Below are positions 22,532 through 33,014 of a stretch of 64,000 bases of DNA, one piece after another. The stretch lies in assembly GCA_963556145.1 (NCBI GenBank), contig OY744465.1, positions 7,192,001 to 7,256,000 of the forward strand, written 5' to 3'. The notes beneath the pieces are model-generated. The model was not told where the DNA came from and made no database searches. It saw only the letters and a list, made by a program, of their open reading frames with translations. How positions within the stretch are numbered: position 1 is the first letter of the stretch; every line of letters starts with the position of its first letter. The position numbers and the translations under genes were made by a program. The DNA is from Hygrocybe punicea. Its lineage: Eukaryota; Basidiomycota; Agaricomycetes; Agaricales; Hygrophoraceae.

Positions 22532-24720
22532 TTAACAAGTAGAGTAAAAGTAAAAGGTAAAAGAGTGAATCAGGCAAAGCACTGTGGTAAAACCGACACT
22601 ATTAGAAATGGACAGCACACCAGTGGATGTTGCTGGAGTCTGTGAAGGAGAAGACGACGACGAGGAAGACGAAGACGAAGACGAAAACGCAGGCAAAGTC
22701 AGGACAAATGCTCCACTTCCAACTGACTGTAAACTGATCGTCGTCCCGTCCATATGCGCACCGCCACTATCAAGAACTTGCTCGACGTGCAACGGCAAAG
22801 CGCCTCCCGAAAGCCTCACACCCACTCCTGGGACGCTTCGCAGATCTAGACTCATATTGGCATAGTTCATGTTGCCGGCCAGCACGAGGGTCTTTTCACC
22901 ATTGTCCCAGATGCCGACATCGATGCGCTCTGGGGAGGTGTAATGTGTGGAGGTCGCGTTGGGGTTGAAGAAAAAGGGTGCGAGGGAGGGAAGAGCATGG
23001 GCGAGGAGGGAGGCAGAGGTTTTGATATCTGGCGTTGTTGGGTCTAACCAAGAAACGAGTCCTGCAGGATGTGCATGGGGTTAGTATTCCAAATTTTGAA
23101 AGAAAACGGAAGGAGGGAATCACCGAGAGCACCGTGGTTGATGGAAATGACACTCTGGAGGACAAATTCCGGTCCAGTGGGATAGCGCGACCAGAAGCTA
23201 TGCACGGCGACACACGTCATGAATTCACAAAAAAACTCCACCCAAATTACTTTACACTCACTCCTGCTGCCCAAAACCCTGCGGAACCGCCCAAATTGCC
23301 TTGTCTCGCTCCCAGCCTAGGATCTGCAGCCGTTCTGTAAACTCGTCCATCCTGGTGGCAATGTCCTCGAACGCGCCCTTGCAGTTGTCACACCCGCACA
23401 CGCCGTAATCTGGGGTACAGGGAGTGTTCCATTTGACCGACCACGTCACATTGACGCCGATGAAGTATGTATCCTGTAGGATGATGTCCGCGCCCGCGGC
23501 GTAGGTTTCAAACATGTAGTTTTCGCAATTGAGCACAAGGGATACTGGGTGATAAGGGTCAACGGATTTTATTGTGTCGTACGCCATGCTGGTTGCGTTG
23601 ACTGGATCATTTGATCCATCGGGCTCATCAGCACTATACCACAAGAGAAGGTTCGGCCGTGATTGGTAGGCGGCAACTTGGGAAGAGACAGAGTCCGAGT
23701 TTTGATAGGAACTGTGAATAATACGTTGGTGGATGATGGCAAGGTGAGATAAAGGGTGTCGTACAAGCGCATATCATACATGAGGTACAGTCCAACCTCT
23801 TGCATACGATCAAGTATCAGGTCGAGTGCTGTTGCGTTGTCATACGGGGGATTTGGGTGCACCTGTGTAGACAAGTGGTCAACGAGCACGAATATATTGG
23901 AGAAGTGTTGTGGGATCGTACGACGGTGAATCTTTTTTGTTTGTTTTCATTGGATACATCAACCTTGGCAAAGTTTGAGAAATTTGAGAACGCTACGTAC
24001 CCTTGTGCGGCCAGTTCATTCAAAATAGACAAGTTGGCAGCGAGATAGTAGAAGTTCGTATAAAAGCCGATCGGAAAAACGGGAGCATAGTCTCCAACTC
24101 CGTTGGGGGGGCGAGCAAGAAGAGCACCAGTTCGTAGATCCATCTTTGTAGCAGAGCCGGCGGTCGGGTCTGGGAGGAATGAAAGGGTGGTCGAGGTAAT
24201 GAAAAGCTGGTTATTAGCATAGGTTGCTGAACAAGTAATATTATAAGGAGCGACACGTGGCGTTAAATGGGAGAGAGAAAATGAGAGTGAGGTCTTGGTG
24301 GAGTTGGGGTGGACGAGACCCTGCGCCAGGGTGGTTCCTTCTAGGCTGACCGTGACCGAGAGATTAGCAGAATCGGTAGAGAGGGAAATTGGTTTAGCAT
24401 TAGCGATTTGAGAATAGCCGACGGGTGCATCGATGAGAATGGCGGCAGGAAGGGCGACGTCGGAGGCCAGATATGGTCTGAAGGCAGGCGCACATCGGAA
24501 AGCAAGGAATGTGGTAGAAGAAAGTGGTGGAATTGGAAACTGACCGCCTGGAGGAACGATTGGTTGTGAACTCTTGTAGTTTTTGTTGCACCTGCCAGTG
24601 TAAAGTTGTACTTGCGTAACGAATGCAGCAGACTGTTTCAAAGACTTGCCAGGTTTGAGCTGTAACTAGACCAACAAAAGAGAGAGCCGTTGCCAGTACA
24701 AGTCCGAGTCTGAGCAGCAT
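22532..24720 (-). CDS. Secreted GPI-type glycoside-hydrolase-like protein
   Basis: Met at 24720-24718 starts a signal peptide (MLLRLGLVLATALSFVGLVTA then QTWQ). A 73-base intron joins TWQ to SSQPIVPPGGQFPIPPL. An N-terminal beta-rich region with several N-x-S/T sites leads to a TIM-barrel-like region beginning PNGVGDYAPVFPIGFYTNFY. LLWYSADEPDG contains a Glu in the place expected for the acid/base of retaining glycosidases, and ADIILQDTYFIG and CTPDYGVCGCDNCKG follow. I recall similar agaricomycete proteins labelled 'glycoside hydrolase, catalytic core', without a firm GH family. The C-terminus is a poly-Ser linker, coded by a short tcg/tct microsatellite, and a hydrophobic tail (TTVLCLIHSFTFYFYS) that reads as a GPI-anchor signal, so the enzyme probably sits on the cell wall or membrane. 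Substrate is unknown. Several small introns lie between 23200 and 24060. Confidence 0.68.
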
Positions 24721-25874
24721 CGGGACGCGTTGAGCAAGCTCTGCGACCGTGAAATCCTCAACGAAAACTAGTGGTGGTTATGGGAATGACCATCAGAAAA
24801 CGCCCAATTGGTTTAGCCAAACTCCCAGGAACAGGTCCAGCGCGCCGTCTGGTCAATTCACCCAGCGGTAGCTTTCTCACTCTGTCTTTGACCACACAAT
24901 CTTCAATTGCAAATCTCAAGTCGTTCATAATTCCTTTAGAAAAAAAACCACGTTTACTGTGTCATCCTCAAGGTATATGGCTCCCTGATCTCGAACCGTC
25001 CGTGGTCATCATGAATCGCGGCAGCTGACCGCCGAACAACTGTCAACCGCAAAGAGCGCCACTCTGCCAAGTTGCTTTGGGAGTTGTTCTACGGGATGCT
25101 GCGTATGGAATCTCCAGGGTGGAGGCATTCCTCGTTTCTGCGCCTCAGGAAGTCTACCTCCTGATCTATGCCGTCCTATACTTATTCTGAAATATATTCT
25201 TAGCGAAAGTCTCACCACAATCAATCCCAATCTGTCACTCACTCATGCACGCTCTCTGATCACAACTGCCCGTTCGCACTATGACATGATTGACTGTAAT
25301 CTCCATGCACATCGTCGCCGTCATCGATTTTGGACAATTGATCCTGCGCGTGCACGGAAGTGTTGAAATTGGAGCGAAATGTGAATATGGTGAAGCAATT
25401 GTTGCACGATGCTGAGATCTCGACCCGTCTCCCAAAGATCTCCCCCAATCCTAGCGACGCCAAGATCCGGAACTGGGGACAGAGAACGCGGGGCCGGCGT
25501 TTACGGAGGATTGGACGATGTAGCAATCATTGGCGGCGTTCGGTCAATGTATGCTGGTCGACATGTCCACACCAGTTTATGGTCCAAATTCAATCACCAC
25601 ATTATCACATTATCATCAGTGCTGTGGTTTGTGAAACAGCTCAAGTGCCCAAGCCTCTACCCTCGTGCTAAAAATCTTTGGTGATGTCTCATCAACTTTA
25701 AGTCGACAGTTGTTCCTCGAATTTGCATCAGGTCGAAAATGTTGAATATACTATTGCACAGAACGAACGTCACCAGTCAACTTGAATGGCTCACAGGCTG
25801 TCATACCGATAAAGTTAGGCCCGGGGTCGAGCGCGGGCGTCTATCATCCCCCCTCACCTTGATCATCTACCGCT
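24721..25874. other. Divergent promoter region, no gene recognised
   Basis: This 1.15-kb region lies between two divergently transcribed genes, the secreted glycosidase-like protein and the kinase-WD40 gene. It holds several short frames (for example 24771-25028 and 25360-25684) on both strands, none with a motif or a coherent exon series. It should contain both promoters. I see no clear TATA box. Confidence 0.4.
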
Positions 25875-28800
25875 ATGGACATCATTCATCATTGCCTGGC
25901 CCTCGCTCCTGTTCCATACCTTGCGACAGCTTTTTCAGTCTTCAGATATATCGGATCCGCGGTCTTGCAAGTCCATGCGAGCAAACTCCAACTGCGCGCC
26001 CTTGTCTCCGAGATCGCCCAGCTTCTGCAAACCCTTGATGGTCAATATCGAAACGGTCGACTACGAGAAGACAGAACGGCGGCTCCGTTGGACAACTTGT
26101 GCTCGTGAGTGGTTTCTGTACTCAGTTTGAAGCCGATGTATTGCGATGGTTATGCGATCGCTTTTTGATCTCACAGCTTACTCCGCGAGGTCTCTGACTT
26201 TGTGCAACAGCAAGCAACCTACAGCTTCCTTAAATGTCTGTACACAAAGGAGCGGAGGATCGCTTTGATCGATGGGTATCACCGTCGTATCTTAGCCTCT
26301 GTTGCTGCCTTCCAGGCGAGTTCACCCGGCTTCTGCTGTGGAGTATACTTATAGCGCCTTTGCAGATAACATCCTTACTGAACATTCAGGATTGGCAATT
26401 AAAACACAATGACGCACGGGCCAACGACCAGCAAGTCTTGTTCGAACGATTAGGGGAGCTCGAAGCGCATCATGGTAGTTTGATGGAGGCATTGAGTGAA
26501 TGTCTTTGGATATAATTGTGCTGTTGCACGTTTTGATTTCTTCGGTTCCTTGAGGGCAGATGCTCAGGATAACAACATGATGGCAATATTGACTTCGTTG
26601 AAAAAACAATCCTACGAGCGGTCAACCGGAGACAGAGAGCGACAGTTCTACCTTCACAGCTTGCAATACCTCACAATGACTACTGGTGTCCAGGTGGAAT
26701 TGGATAGCTGGACGATCACATGTTTCGACGTCGATTTCGGGCCTATCATAGGCGCTGGCGGGTTGTATGTTTGTGGTTTGTCCACGAGTCCAGAGTTAGC
26801 TGATTGCTGGATAGTGGCCAAGTTTTCAAAGGAACGTGGAACAAGACGCCAGTCGCAATCAAGGTCTTCAAGACTAATCAAGATATTGTTCCCAGTTCTG
26901 CGGTGACCACAATTCCCTTTAGTTTTTGTTGGATTTGACATCTATCTCTTGATGTGGATAGGTCATTCGCTGTGAGATTGATGTAAGCCCTTCGAATCAT
27001 CGATACTCGCTGTGTTCTGATGCCAAGACCTAGACCTGGTCCCGTCTCACACACCCTCACATACTTCGTACGCAAGCCGGCCTGTATCCTTTTTTGGTGT
27101 TCTGACTTCTCGTATCTGTAGAATTTCTTGGCGCAAACGTCCTGGATGACAGGCCCTTTGTTGTCATGCCTTACCTTAAGAATGGAAATGCTCGCGATTA
27201 CGTTCGGCGCCATCCGGATTGTGATCGAGTTGTCATGGTATGCGTCGTTTTAGATGTGTTGCTGAGCATACTCAGACTCGCGCGATTGCAAGCTCCGTGA
27301 CATCTCTCGTGGTTTAGTGTACCTTCACTCTAAAAAGGTCGTACACGGTGATCTCAAAGCGGTATGTATGACTGTATCCTCCTGTAAAGCTGCGTGCAAT
27401 GAATTGAACACTTTGTAACAGGTGAATGTTCTGATGGACGATAGTGCGCGAGCGGTGCTATGCGACTTTGGCCTTTCACGTGTAAAATCGGACATCAGAA
27501 CCCGCACGGCGAAACTCAACACGTCTCCTTTGGTTGGGAGTCGCAACTGGATGGCGCCAGAACGATTGATGAGAGGAACGCTTAAGAAACCCTGCGACAT
27601 TTACTCATTCGGTATGACGGCCTATGAGGTGAGTTTGATTGCGTTGTATTCTTCATTCTACCTCACTGGATGATGTAGATATACGCAAACGAGGTCCCCC
27701 TCAGTCACCTCACGTATTCTGAGATAATCAACCTCGTTGTGCACCAAGACATCCGTCCAGAGAGACCTGATGATGATGACACTTTTCAACTACCCGATCT
27801 CGTTTGGGAACTTGTTGAGTGCTGTTGGAAGAAAGATGCTGCGAAAAGGCCCACGGCCACGGCCATTTGTGCCATGTTGTCTCAATTCGTTGAATCTGGC
27901 GTAACGTGTACACCGACTCCCTCAGCACAGTCATGGGAAGCACCCCATGAGTCTCCTGTGAGCTCACCTGAGCCGTCAACTGAATCCTCGTTAAGCATGT
28001 CTTCACAAACTCTATGGTCACCCTCCTATCTTTCGGAATCACTGAAGAAGTTAGCTGTTACCGCTGGCAACTCTAGTGTGTACTTACCTCAATGCTCCTG
28101 GATTTTCCCTGACGCGCACTCCAAATATCGGACAGCCACGACATGTGTGCAAATACCTCCTTCTACGCCGTCATTGGATACAAAAGCCTATCGAAACTTA
28201 GTTCCAATATTTGAACATACTATGACATTGGAGGGCCATGAATCTGCCGTCTACTCTATTACATTCTCCCCCGATGGCAAGCTAATTGCCTCGGGCTCTC
28301 ATGACAAGGTGGTTCGAGTCTGGGATTCGCAGACAGGGAAAACCGTGTCCGGCCCTTTCAAGCATCACACATTGCCGGTTTACAGTGTTGCATTCTCACG
28401 CTGCAGCAAGAAGATTGTTTCCGGTGGAGGCAATGATAGTCAGGGGGAAATATTTATTGTGCATGCGGACACTGGTGATATTTGTTTCGGCCCTGTCACA
28501 GGACATTCAAACCTTGTCCGCTGCGTCTCATTCTCACCTGATGGAGAATGGATTGTATCAGGGTCGTCCGATAAGTCGGTCCAGGTCTGGAATGCGTCGA
28601 CGGAGTATAATAAATTGGGCCCATTCAAAGGTCTCACTTCTTCTCGTGTCTTATCTGTTGCATTTTCACCCGATGGCAAGAGGATTGCTTCAGGTGCCTG
28701 GGACAACTCAATTTTAATCTGGGATGTGGACACGGGTACAGTTATTTTGGGGCCGTTGACCGGACACACGAATTGGGTCCGCTCTGTGACATATTCACCC

Positions 28801-29127
28801 GATGGCAAAAAACTTGCCTCGGGCTCTGACGACAAAACCATTCGCATATGGGACGCAGAGAGCGGAAAAGTCATCTCTGGCCAATCACACTTCAACGGAC
28901 ACACGGCTTACATTCGATCGGTTGCATTCTCGCCCGATGGTCGGTGGATCGCATCTGGTTGCCATGACGCAATGATACGGGTTTTCGATGTTGAGGAGGG
29001 ACGTCTGGTGGCAAGGCCTCTCAGAGGACATACTTCTTACATCTCTTCGGTTGCATTCTCTCCGGATGGCAGGAGGATTGCCTCATGCTCCTATGACAAG
29101 ACAATTCGTGTTTACACTCTTCAGTAA
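25875..29127 (+). CDS. MLKL-like N-terminus + protein kinase + seven WD40 repeats
   Basis: Spliced plus-strand gene of about ten exons; Met at 25875. Residues 1-190 (LALAPVPYLATAFSVFRYIG, then FVQQQATYSFLKCLYTKERR and LIDGYHRRILASVAAFQ) are helical and match the pattern I associate with fungal MLKL-type four-helix N-terminal domains that precede TKL-like kinases. The kinase domain (about 26740-27900) is complete: GAGG-GQVFKG loop, VAIK Lys (26861-26863), HGDLKAVN catalytic loop, CDFGLSR, MAPER, and CDIYSFGMTAYE. The Asp of HGD and of DFG are both present, so it should be active. The 3' exon carries seven WD40 repeats from LEGHESAVYSITFSPDG to KTIRVYTLQ, enough for one propeller. One intron appears to be GC-AG (GCGAGT at about 26315). 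In animals MLKL-type bundles disrupt membranes in cell death. A similar role here, perhaps in self/non-self recognition, is inference. Confidence 0.75.
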
Positions 29128-29390
29128 TGAAAATTGTGGGTTGCACTGAACGACCAGGATCTTCACTGAAGAACAAATTGTTTCAATTCCAAGGCAGTCG
29201 GACCAGGGCTGTTTCCGTCTTGACAGTAATCTCCAACCATAGAGCTTTACTTCGACTAGGATCGTACCAAGGACCACGGGAATGCCTTGCCCGAGAGGCA
29301 TGCATGCATTTCGTAATGCCGGGGACGCTAGCCTTCCCAAAGAATGTGTCAAAAATCGGTCCTTGATGTGCTGGAAATCAAATACTTGTT

Positions 29391-29427
29391 CTAGAGGGCC
29401 GTTGCTTTGCACGGCATATCCGAGTCC
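29391..29427 (-). other. Candidate H1 3' end: hairpin and inverted-repeat tract
   Basis: On the minus strand the order is AGGACTCGGATAT, then hairpin GCCGTGCAAAGCAACGGC, then CCTCTAG. The same order (GGGACGAGTAA, GCCATGCAAAGCAATGGC, CTAG) ends Helitrons A and B. The stem pair that is A-T in A and B is G-C here, a compensatory change. The hairpin lies 3 bases rather than 10 from CTAG, so the true terminus may be elsewhere in the next few bases. Confidence 0.6.
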
Positions 29428-29488
29428 TACTCACTGTCTTATTACTTACACTCTGTCATTATAAGATTATATCTACATATGTACTACA

Positions 29489-32112
29489 CTACATGATAAC
29501 ATATATCAAGATACATGGTTTCTTGGACCTGCAGACAGTCAAAACAACATCTTTGAACATTCCTTCATATTCTGTGGATCTCCCAGTGGCAATTCCATCA
29601 TGAAACCAAATGTGACCTGCTGAGCTGATGATACAAGAGGTGAAGTGATCGCTCCCATGATAAATAACTCCTCTGAGACAATACTGACTTGGTTCTGCTT
29701 GACCTTCAACTACTACTGACAAGTGATGATCCACTGTAGTGGTTGTAGTAGACACAGCAAAGGCAAGTAACTGGGGAGCATTTACAAAACTAAATTTGCG
29801 GAGCAGGAAATCATTACAGACTGTACACTGTGAAGCAAGAGAAATTACAAAGAGATCAATTTCATCCTGAATTGATTCAAAGTCAATTCTTCCAACATCT
29901 ATAAGGCAATTATATAATGCTGCACGCTGTCTACGCACAGGATGACGTTGAGGACAAGAAATGCAAGAGGAAAGAATAGGAATTTCAGTCTGCAGCAAAG
30001 TATATATCAGGCTATTAATACTAACAAACATTCCCCAAGAGAATTTGATACGATCATATTGATATAAATGGCGCCTTAAACAATCTCGTACATCTTCCAA
30101 AGAGTGCTCACCAACAGAATGCTTCAAAAACCCATCTGCTAAAACACCCAGAAATTGAGAATTTATGTTCTTGAAAGCAGTGGAGTTTGTAGTTTGGTCA
30201 TCCTGCCAGATAGCATGAAGTATAGATAAAACAGAATCATATGCACAACTGTTATTGCTCCAACAAGTACCTACAGGAATACCAATAGAAGTTGTTGAAA
30301 CATCAACATGTGTATGATTTGTCTTTAGCCTCTTCCTCTGTGGTGCAACATGAGATCCACTGATCTTTCTCTTAGGAGCAGAGGTTTTACTGAACTGTAC
30401 TGAAGAGCTCCCTTGTGCAGGTATAAATTGTGATTTGGAAGTAACACCCACTGCAATTTGTGGCTTCTTTCCTAATATTTTCCAGGGAACATCATTTTCA
30501 TCTGAATTTACAGCAAACAAGTCAGACTTATTCCAACAAATAGCTTTGTGCACCTTTGCAGGAACATAATGTTCACCTTTCCAATCTCTAAAGGAGTGGA
30601 TCAGTGTATTTCTGCGATCACCAGTAACAGATTTTGGTAACTTACCTTTATATCTCAAGCATACAATTTCATCTAAAAGTTCTAGCTCACGGAATTCCTG
30701 ACGTAATGCTCCAGAAGCACCACCAGTGATCTTTCTTGCATCAAATCCTTATAAAATTACAGTGCCATGCACTGAAGCACTCCGTGACAAGGCAGTATAG
30801 TATGACTGATGAGAACGGCAATTATTAAGATCAACTACATTATAAGGCCTTGTCTTTCCTTGAGAGGAATAATCTGTCATTGAAAAATTAGGTAGTACTT
30901 CCACCTGACTGTGAGAAATAGTAATAGAAGAATCATCTGGTAGCATACAGTTTACAGTAACACGTGTTTTTGTTATTGGAACAACATTCTCAGGGAGTCC
31001 TTCAATCTGAACAAGTTGAGGAGGATTAATGAGCTTGAGAAACAAAGTATCCAGCACATTCTGACCTTGTGAGCCTTTTGCTGACTGCCAGCAATGTACT
31101 GTACCTTCCTGACCACGAGTAATACAGAGCTCAGTTGCACTATTATTCCGAATCATGACAGGCATTCCAATACACAAAGAAAGTTTTCCAGGAATACATT
31201 TCGAGTTTGAACTGTGTGGTTGATTCCACAAAATATTTTGAATATTATCTGATATTGTAGAGCCATTGTAGGATTTTGACTGACATGAATACTTACTCTT
31301 TTTCCTCTCTTGAGAACTACTAATAGAATCATCAGAAAAAAAATCAACCAGTTTCTGAGATGTTTCTTGAGAGAATCTAAAAGAACCTAAGCGATTTATC
31401 TCATCTTTGTGAATATTAAATGCTGTAATTATTGAAACCTGTCTAAACTCTTTGTCTTTCACTGATAACCGACCTGGCAAATTGCTTGATATTTTTGATC
31501 GGAGGAATGCAATATATTCAGGAGTACAAGCCTTATATCGCATGTTTGTTAGAGCTTGTCTAAGTTGAGCATCTTCTTTAGTTTGAATTTTTTGTCTCAT
31601 GTTTTCTCTTAGTATCACAACAGTTGTAACCTGATGCCATAATGCTTTTCCAATAGCAGATTCTTGATCATGGTTATTTGTAGATGTTGCTCCAACTGTT
31701 CTACTATAGAGAGAAGCATTTTCTTGTCCAAGCGCAGGGGGTAACTGTGCAAAATCTCCTGCAAAAATCATATTTAATCCACCCCAAGGAAACTCTGTTT
31801 CACCAAAGATCTTAGCCATTCTTGCACTAATATGGTACATATCACGACAAGATAACATTGATACTTCATCAAAGAAAATATACTCAACACCTTGCAATCG
31901 TGATCTCAATTGTACAAGTTGAGTATTTGAAATATGTTCATCAGATTTCTCATTCAATCCAAACATATAATGATATGTAGAACCTGCTAAGAGTGCAGCA
32001 GCTGTTCCAGTAGGTGCAACAATAAAAAAACGATGTCTTTCATTTCTTTTATTAAAAAGTTGCACCAAGCTTTTCAAAACCTGAGTTTTGCCTTTACCAC
32101 CCATTCCACCAA
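29489..32112 (-). pseudogene. H1 3' part: PIF1-type helicase and USP-like protease
   Basis: Begins at the Walker A loop (IGGMGGKGKTQ), which is completed by the Met-Tyr codons left of Helitron B at 51556. It continues with FFDEVSM (Walker B), GDFAQLPP, QGKTRPYNVVDL and SYYTALSRSA, the SF1B/PIF1-like helicase of Helitrons. A TAA at 30749-30751 replaces the Gln of the MQGFD motif in Helitron B. Reading resumes in the same frame with GFDARKITGGASG and runs without a shift into a C-terminal domain with NNSCAYDSVLSIL (Cys box), CxxC pairs in SSCISCPQ and SQCTVCND, and IYHGSDHFTSCI...WFHDGIA (His box). I predict a USP-like (peptidase C19-like) fold. The fusion in one frame shows that the protease belongs to the Helitron polyprotein. 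It ends at 29489-29491. Confidence 0.75.
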
Positions 32113-32153
32113 CTAGTGGGGTGTGGGCCATTGCTTTGCATGGCATGTTACTC
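32113..32153 (-). other. Helitron B 3' end: hairpin + CTAG
   Basis: CTAG lies at 32113-32116 and is preceded, on the minus strand, by ten bases and the hairpin GCCATGCAAAGCAATGGC, and before that by the asymmetric repeat GGGACGAGTAA. The next base outside is T. These are the classical features of a Helitron 3' terminus (hairpin about 10 bases before CTRR, insertion before T). The Helitron A end differs by a single base near the hairpin. Confidence 0.88.
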
Positions 32154-32181
32154 GTCCCTTCTTTTAGCAAGAGAACACATA

Positions 32182-33014
32182 TTAAGATTGAGCATATATA
32201 AACAGTACAGCATTATTACCATTACATGACAATAAATTAATATTTGAAAAGTCATCTATATCACCTTCATTAATACAAATTGATCTGGTTGATATACCAT
32301 CATGAAACCATACCATACTGTTGATGAATATGCGGGCAGTAAAATGTGCATCACCAAAGTACACAATTCCTCTCAATGTGTAAGCAGTGGATATGTCATC
32401 AATTGACAAGTTTATAACTTGACTAATTATTAAATTCTCAATAGAGTCAACTGTAAACATGATTAGAGGTGGAATTTTGTTAAATGCAATAAATTTAGTA
32501 ATCTCTCCCCAACACAATTGACATTTGTGCCGTTGTCTATTAACTATGATTTGAGCAAGACATGTTGAGATTGTTCCAGAAAAGGAATATGAACAATGAA
32601 AGATGGCGTCACATCTATCATTTTCCAGAATGGTTATGTTTTCACAATTGATACATTTAAGACAAGTTGAAGTCATTGGTTCATTTGCTTTCATTATATA
32701 ATGGGCCAAATCACTTATGGCAATGCCAACTTGACCATAAGGAAATATTTCGGGTTTATCTTGATGCAATAAATATCTGATTGTATTTCTAACTGTTTCT
32801 AAATCTGTTGTGTGATTCTTGGATCGTTTGAATCCTAAGCTCAAAATCTTTAATATTTCATTGATGCTATTGAATCTTTTTTTCCAACTTGATGGATCTT
32901 CATTCCATATTGCTAGTAATATTGTAAAGAGTGAATCATAAGCACAGCTCCAATCTTCCGCATCCCATATAAACCCTTTTGGTTCATTTAATTCAATAGT
33001 ACTTGTTTTTCGTC
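32182..33014 (-). CDS. Helitron B USP-like cysteine protease domain (frame-shifted 3' part)
   Basis: A continuous frame of about 279 codons follows the helicase but lies one base out of frame. It begins in KKRRKTSTIELNEPKGF and has DWSCAYDSLFTILLAIW (Cys codon 32943-32945), CLKCINCEN and HKCQLCWGE (two CxxC-type pairs, as in the zinc fingers of USP proteases), and IVYFGDAHFTARIF then VWFHDGIS (His box with downstream Asp). H1 has the same domain fused in frame. The shift lies at a run of eight A (minus strand; plus-strand T8 at 33015-33022): seven A would join the frames. Either the copy has a one-base insertion, or slippage on the run makes some fused product. There is no Met of its own before the Cys box, which argues against an independent gene. 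Deubiquitinase-like activity is inferred from motifs only. Confidence 0.65.
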
